A DNA stretch of 64,000 nucleotides from Vibrio cyclitrophicus (lineage in GTDB: Bacteria; Pseudomonadota; Gammaproteobacteria; Enterobacterales; Vibrionaceae), in assembly GCF_024347435.1 (NCBI RefSeq), contig NZ_AP025481.1, positions 1,550,001 to 1,614,000 of the forward strand, read 5' to 3'. The notes under the pieces were generated by a model. It saw only the letters and a list, made by a program, of their open reading frames with translations, was not told the origin of the DNA and ran no database searches. The position numbers were made by a program, and so were the translations under genes. Positions 53,519-62,483 of the stretch are shown piece after piece. Positions within the stretch are counted from its first letter, which is position 1. The number at the start of each line of letters is the position of its first letter.

Positions 53519-54127
53519 ATGAAAAATACATTATTAATGGTTATGGCTTGCTGTTTTAGTTTGTTCACACAAGCTGCTGAAACGATATCTTGGGAGTCAT
53601 TAAGACCTGTGCAGAATCAGTATCAGGTTCTTTCTCCTGGGAATAAGGCGCTACTTTCTGAGATTTACGCCTACGAGGCTGTTCAAAAAACTCGTCAGTT
53701 AAGTCCAATGGAAAAAGATGGATACAATCAACGTGTGGTATTGGCTGAACAATTTGGCTTAAACGTACGTGAGCTGCTTGTACAAAGAACACAACAAACG
53801 AACGATATTGTTCCCGACCTTAGTATTAACGATATGAAATTAGCCGGATTTTTAGTACCGCTCGAAATGGAAGGTTTAATAGGAAAGCAGTTTATATTGG
53901 TGCCTACCGCAGGGGCTTGCATTCACACACCTCCCCCACCTGTAAACCAAACGATTTTAGTCGAATTTCCAGAAGGCCATGAATTACAAAGTTTATACAC
54001 ACCAGTATGGGTGACAGGGAATATTAAAACAGGGGCGGTTGATACGTCGGTTGCACTTTCTGATGGCAATCAAGATATTCAAACTGGATACGTCATTGAT
54101 GCGTCGGATATTGAGCTTTACCACTAA
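53519..54127 (+). CDS. DUF3299 family exported protein
   Basis: A 202-residue protein with a signal peptide (about 1-18, ...LFTQAA) and a DUF3299 domain. Its core motif LAGFLVPLEMEGLIGKQF...LVPTAGACIHTPPPP is near residues 108-144, with a Cys in ACIH. Function is unknown. It follows the M20 peptidase and may be cotranscribed. Confidence 0.85.
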   Translation: MKNTLLMVMACCFSLFTQAAETISWESLRPVQNQYQVLSPGNKALLSEIYAYEAVQKTRQLSPMEKDGYNQRVVLAEQFGLNVRELLVQRTQQTNDIVPDLSINDMKLAGFLVPLEMEGLIGKQFILVPTAGACIHTPPPPVNQTILVEFPEGHELQSLYTPVWVTGNIKTGAVDTSVALSDGNQDIQTGYVIDASDIELYH

Positions 54128-54242
54128 ATCTGTTCAACGAATTTAGAATATAAAATGGTGACTAACGGGGGAATCGTTAGGTTCAATCGGCTCACTATGT
54201 ACCGTCTAACTCACTTATCTTCATGCTCCCCACTTCGATCTT

Positions 54243-54261
54243 TGATGGGGGCAATCCATCG
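54243..54261. promoter_or_regulatory. GATGG-N7-CCATC palindrome, copy 2 (before serine hydrolase gene)
   Basis: TGATGG (54243-54248), 7 bases, CCATCG (54256-54261). It lies about 120 bp before the predicted start of the serine hydrolase gene. Confidence 0.6.
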
Positions 54262-54381
54262 GAGGCGATGAGGTGTTATTCCGTTTTCCTTATACCGTAT
54301 CTGTATTAACAAAGGCGACTGGCTCGCAGCTTTTGCATGCAGTCCGCCCTACAGCACTTATATACCAATAGGAAAACCAAT

Positions 54382-55665
54382 ATGAAAAGCTTAATCGCTA
54401 TATCCATAGTAACGGCTCTGTCGGCAGGCTCAGCGTGTGCTAATGAGATCGTTAATGAATCATCCACAAATGTAGATGTTTACAACACTCATGACTTTTT
54501 TTTGAAAAAAGGCAATCGAGTTAAACTTCAGTTTCCTATCGAGCAATCCAAGTTTGCTTGGCAGAACCTAAGTCGTTTCTACCCTACCGCTCAAATAGAA
54601 CGGGATGGGCCTGTCTATCAATTCCCATATCAAATTGACCAAAATATTGGCGAAATATCAGCGACTGTACACGGTGAAAGCAAGACTCTAAACGAACATC
54701 TCAATTCCTATCCTGTCGATGCTTTTCTTGTTGTTAAGAACGGAGAGGTTGTCTTTGAGCGTTACAACACGATGCGAAAAACAGACAAGCATAATTGGTT
54801 TTCAAACTCGAAAATTACAGTAGGTATCGAGCTGGCTAAATTGGTCAACGAGGGGCAAGTTAACCCAGGAGACCCTATTTCTAAATACATTCCTGAATTA
54901 AAGGGATCTGACTGGGACATGGTATCCGTTTCTGATACTGCAAATATGGCGACAGGCTTGAACGCAACAGAGCATGATGAGCCAGAGGCAGACTCACGTA
55001 TAAACCCAGAACAACCTTGGTTTAAATGGGCGGTTTCCATTGGCGTGTTTGAAGGTCAAGGCAACCAAAGCCCACTTGAAGTACTTGCTGAAATGAAGCG
55101 AAGAGCACCGGGCGGAAAAACATTCGAATACAATTCAATTAATACGTTTGTTCTAGCTCGGCTTATTGAGAACGTTCGTAACTTACCCATGAATGAGATT
55201 GTCAGCCGTGATATGTGGCAGAAGATGGGGGCTAATAATGACGCTTATACTGTCGTTTCTCCACAAGGGGGATACCCTTTAATGTTTTTCTCAATGAATA
55301 CCACAATTGAAGATATGACTAAATTCGGCATGTTACTTACTCCGTCCGCCATAAAGTTGGGTAATGGTGGAGTTAGCAAAGAAGTCATTACGTTAATTCA
55401 AGACTCTGGTAACTCAGAAGCTTACGGTGGTGGTTATGTTGGCAAGATGATGGAAAACTCTTTCTACAACGACACAAACATCAAGAATGGTTATCAATTT
55501 GATGCAATCTTTGAGGATGGCGACTTATTCAAGGCAGGTGTTGGCGGTCAAGGTGTGTATATTTCACCAGAAAAAGACTTAGTTATATCTTTCTTTTCAA
55601 CCAGTAACGGTAAAAACCAAGAAGAAACTTATGCTCGTGAGATTGCGAAATATTTTAGCCGCTAA
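54382..55665 (+). CDS. Secreted serine hydrolase of the class C beta-lactamase fold
   Basis: A 427-residue exported protein. A signal peptide MKSLIAISIVTALSAGSACA is followed by a beta-lactamase/transpeptidase-like domain. The active-site SxxK motif is WFSNSKIT, with a YN dyad in the FEYNSIN segment. Family members include esterases, D-aminopeptidases and penicillin-binding proteins. The start is placed at 54382 (a signal peptide then begins immediately; ATAGGAA precedes it). The frame is open back to 54337. It could act on peptides together with the M20 peptidase. Substrate unknown. Confidence 0.88.
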   Translation: MKSLIAISIVTALSAGSACANEIVNESSTNVDVYNTHDFFLKKGNRVKLQFPIEQSKFAWQNLSRFYPTAQIERDGPVYQFPYQIDQNIGEISATVHGESKTLNEHLNSYPVDAFLVVKNGEVVFERYNTMRKTDKHNWFSNSKITVGIELAKLVNEGQVNPGDPISKYIPELKGSDWDMVSVSDTANMATGLNATEHDEPEADSRINPEQPWFKWAVSIGVFEGQGNQSPLEVLAEMKRRAPGGKTFEYNSINTFVLARLIENVRNLPMNEIVSRDMWQKMGANNDAYTVVSPQGGYPLMFFSMNTTIEDMTKFGMLLTPSAIKLGNGGVSKEVITLIQDSGNSEAYGGGYVGKMMENSFYNDTNIKNGYQFDAIFEDGDLFKAGVGGQGVYISPEKDLVISFFSTSNGKNQEETYAREIAKYFSR

Positions 55666-55741
55666 TTATGCACGGTGATTACCACCTAATGTGACCAATC
55701 ATTGATAGATTTGAACATTGAATAAGTTTTATCTTTTTTGT

Positions 55742-55770
55742 AACGCCAGTCGCCTGACTGGCGTTTTTTG
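55742..55770 (+). terminator. Terminator after the serine hydrolase gene
   Basis: AACGCCAGTC (55742-55751), loop GCCT, GACTGGCGTT (55756-55765), T run. Confidence 0.92.
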
Positions 55771-56193
55771 TTTGCTGAGTTTGGTTATTGATTCCTTGCG
55801 AGCGGGTGATTAAGCATCACGAATTATCTACAGCACTATCCATTATCGCTGTAGTAACACTGTTATGCGTTTTAGGCTCGTGGTTAAACACCGATGTCAG
55901 AGCCTAAATAAGTTTACGTCATCATATAGATACGACTTGTTTGAGCTTCTTCCCGTTACTCATTGCATTCAGACGATACATTCGCTCCTCTTACCCTATA
56001 CTCATTGGCAATACACGTAGGGTTAGGATGCAGTGTAAGTTCAAGAGAGGCTTCGTTTGAATTCACTTATCTTGATGGGTTTAGGTATGCACTAGCAAAC
56101 GTAAACAGTTAGATATCAATCAATAGAAGCATCGAATTCGCTCGCTGGAATAAGGTTTTGAGTGTTGAATCAATACGGGATGTAGATGTACTT

Positions 56194-56217
56194 GATAGAG
56201 ATAGAGATAGAGATAGA
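56194..56217. repeat. Simple hexanucleotide repeat (GATAGA)4
   Basis: GATAGA occurs in tandem at 56194, 56200, 56206 and 56212, then GAG. Confidence 0.85.
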
Positions 56218-56308
56218 GAGTCAGTTCAAGGTAAGGCCGAACTGAATAGTAAATCGTGGCTATTTTAATAGAGAAAAGTGAGAGGATGTAAGAGAAACAA
56301 AATTTAAA

Positions 56309-56336
56309 AAAGGCGAATCTCTCGATTCGCCTTTTA
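56309..56336 (-). terminator. Terminator of the outer-membrane protein gene
   Basis: AAAAGGCGAATC (56309-56320), loop TCTC, GATTCGCCTTTT (56325-56336). Minus-strand T run follows. Confidence 0.9.
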
Positions 56337-56359
56337 ACGTATGATGGTTTTTGATCGTT

Positions 56360-57112
56360 TTAGAAGAATACTTTGTATTGGAACCAAACCACGGTGTCGT
56401 CAATGTCTAGTTTTTGATTGGTTGATTCCATGCTTCCATAAGTATTTTCAACCTTGACTTGTCCCCAGCGTGTTTTGTCTGCCGAAAAAGGAGTTGCTGC
56501 CAGTAGGGTGGTTTTAACAGTACTCGTTTCAATATCACCATCCATGTACGTAAATTCTGGGTAGGCTGCAAAATAAGTACCATCGGCGCCTGGCTTCCAA
56601 ACTGCATAAGCAGCAGCCATACCACCTACGATACTATTGTCTGTAACACCAAAGGCATTTGTTGTGCTATCTGAATATTCACCGCCCATTACTGCTGCAC
56701 GGCCAAAAAAGGTCAGAGAGTCGATTGGAGTTCTGAAAATAGCGACACCACCTACTGCAGCAGTAGTAAAGCTTGCATTATCAATGATATCTAATGATGC
56801 GGCTACGCGAGGTGTAATAGCATTATTTATGTTGAACACATGGAAATATTGAGCTCGGCTGTCTTTATATTTACCTTCATTATCCATCGAACCTTCCAAT
56901 GTGAACATAGACATCTGTCCGTTGTCATAAGCGTATGATAGTGCACCTGATAGTTTTAGGTCACCTTTGTTATTGGTTGCAACATACATATTAGAGCTGG
57001 CACGAGTCATATCGGATGGATCGACTTTTTGAGTATCATCGCCAGCAAATGCAGAAATAGAAATGGTAGCAAGTAAAGCAGTAGACAAAGCGGTCATTTT
57101 TAGAGTGTTCAT
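56360..57112 (-). CDS. Outer-membrane beta-barrel-like protein
   Basis: A 250-residue protein with a Sec signal peptide (1-23, ...SISAFA). The mature part has alternating polar/hydrophobic strands rich in Tyr, Gly and Thr, and the C-terminus ends in Phe (WFQYKVFF), as in Omp85-dependent barrels. I do not recognise a porin family. The length suggests an 8-10-strand barrel. The divergent LysR gene is at 57439, and the shared palindrome lies 86 bp upstream of this gene's start, so it may be that regulator's main target. Confidence 0.75.
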   Translation of the reverse strand: MNTLKMTALSTALLATISISAFAGDDTQKVDPSDMTRASSNMYVATNNKGDLKLSGALSYAYDNGQMSMFTLEGSMDNEGKYKDSRAQYFHVFNINNAITPRVAASLDIIDNASFTTAAVGGVAIFRTPIDSLTFFGRAAVMGGEYSDSTTNAFGVTDNSIVGGMAAAYAVWKPGADGTYFAAYPEFTYMDGDIETSTVKTTLLAATPFSADKTRWGQVKVENTYGSMESTNQKLDIDDTVVWFQYKVFF

Positions 57113-57195
57113 GGTACGTTCCTGAGTTATTTAAGTTAAGTTGCCGAAGCAATGACGCAACTTTACATAAGGTTTTTAGACTCATTAACTCTCTA

Positions 57196-57216
57196 GCGAT
57201 GGGCTCGAACCATCGC
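57196..57216. promoter_or_regulatory. GATGG-N7-CCATC palindrome, copy 3 (OMP/LysR divergent region)
   Basis: GCGATGG (57196-57202), 7 bases, CCATCGC (57210-57216): perfect 7-bp arms. Read towards the outer-membrane gene it is followed by TAGAG, as in copy 1. It lies between the outer-membrane gene and the LysR gene. Confidence 0.65.
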
Positions 57217-57438
57217 TGCCATCCAAGCAGCGTCAGGAAAGGGGGTGAGCTCGGTTTCTCGTGGTGAAAAATATATCTATTCGCCTGTTTAAAGTGTATT
57301 TGGGAAGATATTTTGAATTGAAATTAGAGCGTGATGATAGAAATGTGTTATTTGATAAGAGAAACAGACGCTGTATTGGTTAATGTAGACTCTGGTGGTA
57401 AGATTTATTATCGAATATGAAGACTCGCAGGGCATGAT

Positions 57439-58338
57439 ATGAATTTTAGTCTTGAGCAACTAAATACTTTCGTTGCGGTATATGAACAGCAGGCTTTTAG
57501 TAAAGCTGCGATAAAATTAAATAAGCACCGAACAACGGTTGCACAAGTCATCACGAGTTTAGAAGACCAGTTAGCGATTACTCTATTCGATAGGTTGAGC
57601 CGCAGTGTTGAACCCACTGAAGATGCAGTTCTCCTTTATCATTACGCAAAGCAAATTCTAGAGCAGGCTAAAACTCTTGATAGATTTGCATTAAGTCTTT
57701 CATTTGGCGGGCTAGAATCGGTGACGATAGCCTATGCGAGCTTCTTACCTCATCACGTTGTTTCTAAAATTCGTCGACAGCTTTATGAAGACTTCCCATC
57801 TATGCGCGTTAATTTTTTGGTCAGAACGAAACCAGAAATAAAAGCAGGGATTGAAGACGGAAGCATCCATTTTGGGATTGTGAACATATACGAAAGCAAA
57901 GTGATTAATAGTATTGATTTTACTTTTTTGGGGAATATGCCTTTTGTTCCATTTGCTCATGCAGGAAGTGAATTATCGGCTAAGCCCTCAAACGAAACGC
58001 TCTCAAAGATGAAATCTTTACGCCAGTTTGTACTCAAATCTATGGTCGATGATAAAATGACGGAGAAGGTTGTTGTTTCTTCAAAACATGAATATGTTGA
58101 TCAATTAGCGGTCATTGTTAAGCTTGTCCAAGATGATTTTGGCTGGGCTCTTTTACCAAAGTCGATAATTGAATCTGAATATATGACTGAGAATTTGGTA
58201 GAGATAAAATGTGACGAGATCAAACAAGAAATAATGGTTCCCATATCCCTTTGGTGTCCACATTCAAAACAGATTGCTCAGGTAAAAAAATCGATCATCA
58301 AGGTCGCTGATTATTATATAAATAAATCAGCGTACTAA
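57439..58338 (+). CDS. LysR-family regulator, candidate controller of the peptidase/hydrolase/OMP genes
   Basis: A 299-residue LysR protein: helix-turn-helix 1-60 (SKAAIKLNKHRTTVAQVITSLEDQLAITLFDRLSR), effector domain 85-290. It diverges from the outer-membrane gene. Its promoter region contains copy 3 of the GATGG-N7-CCATC palindrome, which also occurs before the M20 peptidase and serine hydrolase genes. The regulon proposal is inference. Confidence 0.9.
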   Translation: MNFSLEQLNTFVAVYEQQAFSKAAIKLNKHRTTVAQVITSLEDQLAITLFDRLSRSVEPTEDAVLLYHYAKQILEQAKTLDRFALSLSFGGLESVTIAYASFLPHHVVSKIRRQLYEDFPSMRVNFLVRTKPEIKAGIEDGSIHFGIVNIYESKVINSIDFTFLGNMPFVPFAHAGSELSAKPSNETLSKMKSLRQFVLKSMVDDKMTEKVVVSSKHEYVDQLAVIVKLVQDDFGWALLPKSIIESEYMTENLVEIKCDEIKQEIMVPISLWCPHSKQIAQVKKSIIKVADYYINKSAY

Positions 58339-58622
58339 AAAACGGACACTGTATTGGGATGAGTTCATCAGGCTATAGAAGTATTGAGCTTGATGAGCTA
58401 TCTATTATGAACTCGTTTAGGGCACTTTGAGTCATAAAGCGCCAAGAGTTAAATATTGGACTATCCAAGTTCTGGACATAAATGAGCCAGTAAATTTCCT
58501 AAGTTAGCAATTGACCAATCACTTTTTGTATGGGGGAAAAAACGGGGTTTTGGAAAGCTAGTATGATGAATAAAATCGCGTCACACCAGTAAAAAGGTTT
58601 GGTCTAAGAGGATTGAGTAAAC

Positions 58623-59192
58623 CTAATTTAAATTAATGAAAATATTATTGAATTTGTCTAAGTCAACAATCTCATTATCTTCAATCCATAAAAAGAAATT
58701 ACTCTGCCACCTCTGAGTTTTCTTTGCTGAATCGGAAAAAACTTTAGATTTTAACTCTCCACGGCTTGAAGTCCACGGCGGAAAAACTCTGAAAGCCATT
58801 TTCCCTTTAGCTTTGTTTGAGGTTACAACTCCCTTATTAACCAAAACAGTTAACGGGAAGATATAAATACCTCTCTTCGATATGTCGCAATCACTAACCT
58901 CAACAAAAAGATAATCTAAATCATGTTCTTCGTAAGGCATCGTTCTTCTCGGATCGGTACTATTTTCATCAGGTCTCTTCCATATAGATAGAAAATTACC
59001 TGGTCTATCTGGTGTAACATTTCCCTTTCTATAAAGTATTTTTTTTCCATCTATTGAGAACTCAAGAGCTTCATACTTACTATTCTGAGGATATCGATCT
59101 AACACGACGGGACTGGTTAACTCGCATCCTTTAGATATGAAGTTATGACGTATAAACACACTTACCTGATTAAGATACTTATACTGAGACAA
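58623..59192 (-). CDS. MepB-family protein
   Basis: A 189-residue protein with the MepB domain: FSIDGKKILYRKGNVTPDRP, FLSIWKRPDE, YIFPLTVLVNKGV, FRVFPPW and the C-terminal TQRWQSNFFLWI. MepB of Staphylococcus aureus is in a multidrug-efflux locus but its biochemical role is unknown. No signal peptide. It lies downstream of the HEPN-type gene on the same strand, separated by 125 bp. Confidence 0.83.
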   Translation of the reverse strand: MSQYKYLNQVSVFIRHNFISKGCELTSPVVLDRYPQNSKYEALEFSIDGKKILYRKGNVTPDRPGNFLSIWKRPDENSTDPRRTMPYEEHDLDYLFVEVSDCDISKRGIYIFPLTVLVNKGVVTSNKAKGKMAFRVFPPWTSSRGELKSKVFSDSAKKTQRWQSNFFLWIEDNEIVDLDKFNNIFINLN

Positions 59193-59317
59193 AATGCTCC
59201 CCCTTCAAAAAATTCGATCTAACATAGTACACGTTAATGAGCCGTTATCTAATGAAGAAAGCCACTCAAGTATTCAAAAGTTCGAAAAGCAACCAGTAAG
59301 ACAGAGCTTTAGTCTAC

Positions 59318-60715
59318 TTATGCAATTAAGCTCCTATCGCGCTGTAATTCTTCACGTGTTGGCAACTCATCCAGAAATTTAGGTAATTTTTTGTTGAAGC
59401 CTGTTTTTTCAAAGCCAAAGAGAGAAAAATAGTAGATAGCTCTTACTAGAGTTTCCGAACAAAAATCAATGGCACAAAAATCCAATCTCTCATCGACTGA
59501 TGAGCCATGAACGATTTTTGAACGAGCTTTGTAGAGTTTTTCTGCTTTGTCTTCAATCAAATCACTAAGTCCATTGTGAGTGATGTTTAAATGAGTAACT
59601 CTTCGTTTGAAGACCTCTGTAAGTTTATCTTCGTGAAAATTGACCAGTGCTTCCATTGAGCTGACGAGCTTTTGTATTTGCTGATAGAAGTTAGGTTCTC
59701 TGGTAGCATCCCCATACCATAATAAAGCTCGCTCTAAACGCTCGACGACCCTTTGACTTGAAAAATTAGGTGTTAATAGTAATTCAGGTATCTGAAATAC
59801 GGTGTCTATATAGTTTGTTTCACAAGCTCTACTCTCATGAAAAGCTAGCCAAAATTGTTCTGAATCGGACTGGAAAGAGTGAAAATTACGAGTTGTCGTT
59901 TTACCCATGTTATTTCTATCTTTTCCTACTCTGTAAAAATCAAACAGGTGATTATTTCTATCATTGGACGCCAGTAGCGGGATGGCTTGGGGTGATAATC
60001 TAGTGGCTAAAAGCTTCAATGCGTTATATGTAGCATCTCTAGCTCTTTCCGCTAGTTGTCGTGATAGTTTCTTACTGCATTGTGTTGGTACAGAGACTTC
60101 TAGATAATAGTTATAGTTAAATGTTCTCGTATCTTTAAAATGGGTTAGCTCCTTTTCCGTCAGAGCAATCTCGTATGCAGGCACTAATCGAATATTTTTG
60201 CTTATTTGTAACTCATTGCTCAGGTTAAACATCGTTACTGGGAACTGATAAACAGAGCGCATAAACTCTTTTTTAAAGGCCCACACTCGACGACTTATAA
60301 TGTTTTTTAACGTTTGAAATTTAACATCGAATTGCTCTCCTTCATGTATCATGCATTGAGCAAAACCATCCAAATCAGAATTAGCATACTCGTATACTAT
60401 CTCTTCAATAATAGGGTTTAGTTCATAGGATAAACAATTGAGGTTTCTCTTATGTATAAGCGTCGCTAATTCTCGGATTAGAGATAGGGAGCACGATGAA
60501 TGGTGCAACTGATAAATGCAAGGTTCCTTACTTTCCCATTTTTCTCTCATTTCTTCCTTTAGGTCATTAGGAGCATCAATCCATGTCAATACTGCATTGC
60601 CCATTTTAACCTTTTGGTAGTAAGCCTCAGGATCATCTAACCAGACTTTATGTGTACGAGCTAGTTCTTTTAACAGCTTTGAAAATACCTCACGCTCACT
60701 TGCTGATAGTTGCAT
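59318..60715 (-). CDS. ApeA-like HEPN domain protein, candidate phage-defence nuclease
   Basis: A 465-residue protein. The C-terminal 100 residues contain the HEPN catalytic motif R-x4-H: Arg398 and His403 in KARSKIVHGSS, preceded by a long helix, as in Apea-like HEPN RNases. The first 350 residues show no recognised domain. The start is set at 60715 because AAGGTGG precedes that ATG by six bases; an upstream ATG at 60748 lacks such a site. HEPN proteins commonly cleave RNA in abortive phage defence. It is AT-richer than its neighbours and lies next to MepB, suggesting an accessory gene. Confidence 0.72.
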   Translation of the reverse strand: MQLSASEREVFSKLLKELARTHKVWLDDPEAYYQKVKMGNAVLTWIDAPNDLKEEMREKWESKEPCIYQLHHSSCSLSLIRELATLIHKRNLNCLSYELNPIIEEIVYEYANSDLDGFAQCMIHEGEQFDVKFQTLKNIISRRVWAFKKEFMRSVYQFPVTMFNLSNELQISKNIRLVPAYEIALTEKELTHFKDTRTFNYNYYLEVSVPTQCSKKLSRQLAERARDATYNALKLLATRLSPQAIPLLASNDRNNHLFDFYRVGKDRNNMGKTTTRNFHSFQSDSEQFWLAFHESRACETNYIDTVFQIPELLLTPNFSSQRVVERLERALLWYGDATREPNFYQQIQKLVSSMEALVNFHEDKLTEVFKRRVTHLNITHNGLSDLIEDKAEKLYKARSKIVHGSSVDERLDFCAIDFCSETLVRAIYYFSLFGFEKTGFNKKLPKFLDELPTREELQRDRSLIA

Positions 60716-61056
60716 CAATACCCACCTTAATTTATTAGTTGCGGTCATTTAGATAAAATACTGACATTATGAAAAGTAAGTCAAATGATACTTAGGTGTA
60801 GTTGTGTGCTCATTCGGTCGAAACACGGAATGGGGCAGAACTGAGTCAGCTCTGTCCAAGGCCTGAAATGGGCAATATCAGATTATGTTTTGATCCATCC
60901 ATTTTATTCTTTCGCTACTCTTTCTTTTTTGAATTTTCCACTCACGCCCCAGCTCAACCATTCACTCCTCGTAATGACCAATCGTCGCATTGATAAAACT
61001 GCATGACAAATTCTAGTTAACCTTTCAACGTCAACATTTGAAAGGGATTAGAAATC
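60716..61056. other. Intergenic region before the Lol/MacB-type operon
   Basis: 341 bp. It contains an imperfect inverted repeat around 60833-60858 (GGGGCAGAACTGAG / CAGCTCTGTCC) and an AAAGGGATTAG ribosome-binding region before 61057. No gene is seen. Confidence 0.4.
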
Positions 61057-61737
61057 ATGACTACTTCACACTCATTTAATTCAAGCTCTACCACTTCTCT
61101 GCTTAAGCGTTCATTACTGATTGCTCTTGTTTCGTTTGTACCGTCATTAGCTTTGGCTAACCCAAGTTCAGACGTGCTTGATATCTACAACCAAGCCGCG
61201 CAAGGCAATGAAGACTTGGTTGAAGTGGCTTACGAACGCCTTAACGACACGCTGAAACAAGACGGGGCGACACCACTGACCTTGGTTTACCTAGGCAGCA
61301 CAGAAACCCTGATGGGGCGTGATGCGTTTTTACCATGGAACAAGATGAAGTATGTGGAGAAGGGCTTATCAACCATTGATAAATCACTGGTGCTGCTTAA
61401 AGACGAAGACCAACCGATTCATGAGCAACCTCTTGTTCAAGGGTTGCCGGATTCTTACTTAACTCGCGCCATGGCTGCGGTGACTTACACCTCTCTGCCA
61501 GACATGTTTAACCACTTTGACCGTGGTTATGACCTGTTCCTCTCGTTACTCGCGGAAGATGATTTCCAGCAACAACATTTCGCAGCGACATCCTGGATTT
61601 ACCGTTACGGCATTACCGCATCGCTTCGTGCTGAAGACTTCAAACAAGCACAAGTGTGGCTTGAAAAAATGGAAACTGCTGATGCTGGCAATATCGAAAC
61701 TATGACTGCGAAGGCGCTCATTGCAAATGCTAAATAA
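61057..61737 (+). CDS. Exported helical-repeat-like protein of the ABC export operon
   Basis: A 226-residue protein with an N-terminal membrane segment or signal peptide (about 18-36, LLKRSLLIALVSFVPSLALA). The rest is helical with a TPR-like feel (LDIYNQAAQGNEDLVEVAYERL, DYKQAQVWLEKM-type segments), but I cannot assign a family. It is the first gene of the operon with an ATPase, an FtsX-type permease and a LolA-like protein, so it is likely a periplasmic or membrane-tethered accessory factor. Confidence 0.75.
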   Translation: MTTSHSFNSSSTTSLLKRSLLIALVSFVPSLALANPSSDVLDIYNQAAQGNEDLVEVAYERLNDTLKQDGATPLTLVYLGSTETLMGRDAFLPWNKMKYVEKGLSTIDKSLVLLKDEDQPIHEQPLVQGLPDSYLTRAMAAVTYTSLPDMFNHFDRGYDLFLSLLAEDDFQQQHFAATSWIYRYGITASLRAEDFKQAQVWLEKMETADAGNIETMTAKALIANAK

Positions 61738-61784
61738 CGGTTTACTAAATCTCATTAACGAGCTGGTCTTCAGAGGACAATGAA

Positions 61785-62483
61785 ATGATCGAATTTAACA
61801 GTATCGGCAAAGCGTATGTGACTGGTGGTCAAAGCGTAGATGCACTCAAGGGCGTTGATGGTCAGATCCAACGCGGTGAAATGGTGGCGCTATGTGGGCC
61901 GTCGGGTTCAGGAAAAAGCACACTTTTGAATATTCTTGGTTTATTGGATATGGATTATCGAGGGCAGATTAATATTGATGGCCAACCGTATCCGACAGAG
62001 CAAATCGCCGCTGCACGTTTTCGTCGTCAGTCGCTGGGTTTTGTGTTTCAGCGATTCAATCTGGTTCCTGTGATGACTGCGCTTGAGAATGTCGCTTACC
62101 CATTGATGTTGAACCAATGCTCTAAGCAAGAACAGCAGAGCAGAGCGCAAGACATGTTAGAGCGTGTTGGGCTAGGGGATTACGTTAATCATCGTCCAGA
62201 CAGCTTGTCTGGAGGTCAGCAACAACGTGTCGCGATTGCCAGAGCACTGATCCACAACCCAAGCTTAGTGATTGCCGATGAGCCGACCGCGAGCTTAGAT
62301 AGCCACACTGCGAACCTTGTGATCGACATTATGAAAGAGCTTGGTCACGAAATGAGTACGACTTTTATCGTCGCAACGCACGACCCAAGAATGGCGCAGC
62401 GTTGTGACCGAGTGATTGAACTTATCGACGGACAATTGGCTCCACAAGCCACAGCAACGGAGACGATCTCATGGGCAAGTTAA
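61785..62483 (+). CDS. ABC exporter ATPase, LolD/MacB type
   Basis: A 232-residue ATPase: Walker A GPSGSGKST, Q-loop VFQRFNLVPVMTA, signature LSGGQQQRVAIARAL, Walker B LVIADEPTASLD and H-loop VATHDPRMA. The short length and sequence match the LolD/MacB/FtsE group that drives mechanotransmission exporters. Its stop lies inside the start of the permease gene (13-base overlap). Confidence 0.93.
   Translation: MIEFNSIGKAYVTGGQSVDALKGVDGQIQRGEMVALCGPSGSGKSTLLNILGLLDMDYRGQINIDGQPYPTEQIAAARFRRQSLGFVFQRFNLVPVMTALENVAYPLMLNQCSKQEQQSRAQDMLERVGLGDYVNHRPDSLSGGQQQRVAIARALIHNPSLVIADEPTASLDSHTANLVIDIMKELGHEMSTTFIVATHDPRMAQRCDRVIELIDGQLAPQATATETISWAS

Larger units (their letters stand above)
55666..56359. 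other. Long intergenic region between convergent genes
   Basis: After the terminator (55742-55770) there are about 540 bp with no gene. It holds an inverted repeat CTACAGC-N13-GCTGTAG (55828-55854), a hexanucleotide repeat GATAGA x4 (56194-56217), and the terminator of the next gene (56309-56336). A convergent intergenic region this long is unusual and could hide a small RNA, but no specific signal is seen. Confidence 0.45.

Noticed and set aside
56194..56217. (GATAGA)4 considered as a CRISPR or satellite array
   Set aside because: Only four direct six-base units with no spacers.
59194..59382. 62-residue plus-strand frame between the MepB and HEPN genes
   Set aside because: It overlaps the 3' end of the HEPN gene, has no convincing start signal and resembles no protein I know.
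60802..60993. 63-residue frame upstream of the Lol/MacB-type operon
   Set aside because: No ribosome-binding site, odd composition; likely intergenic.
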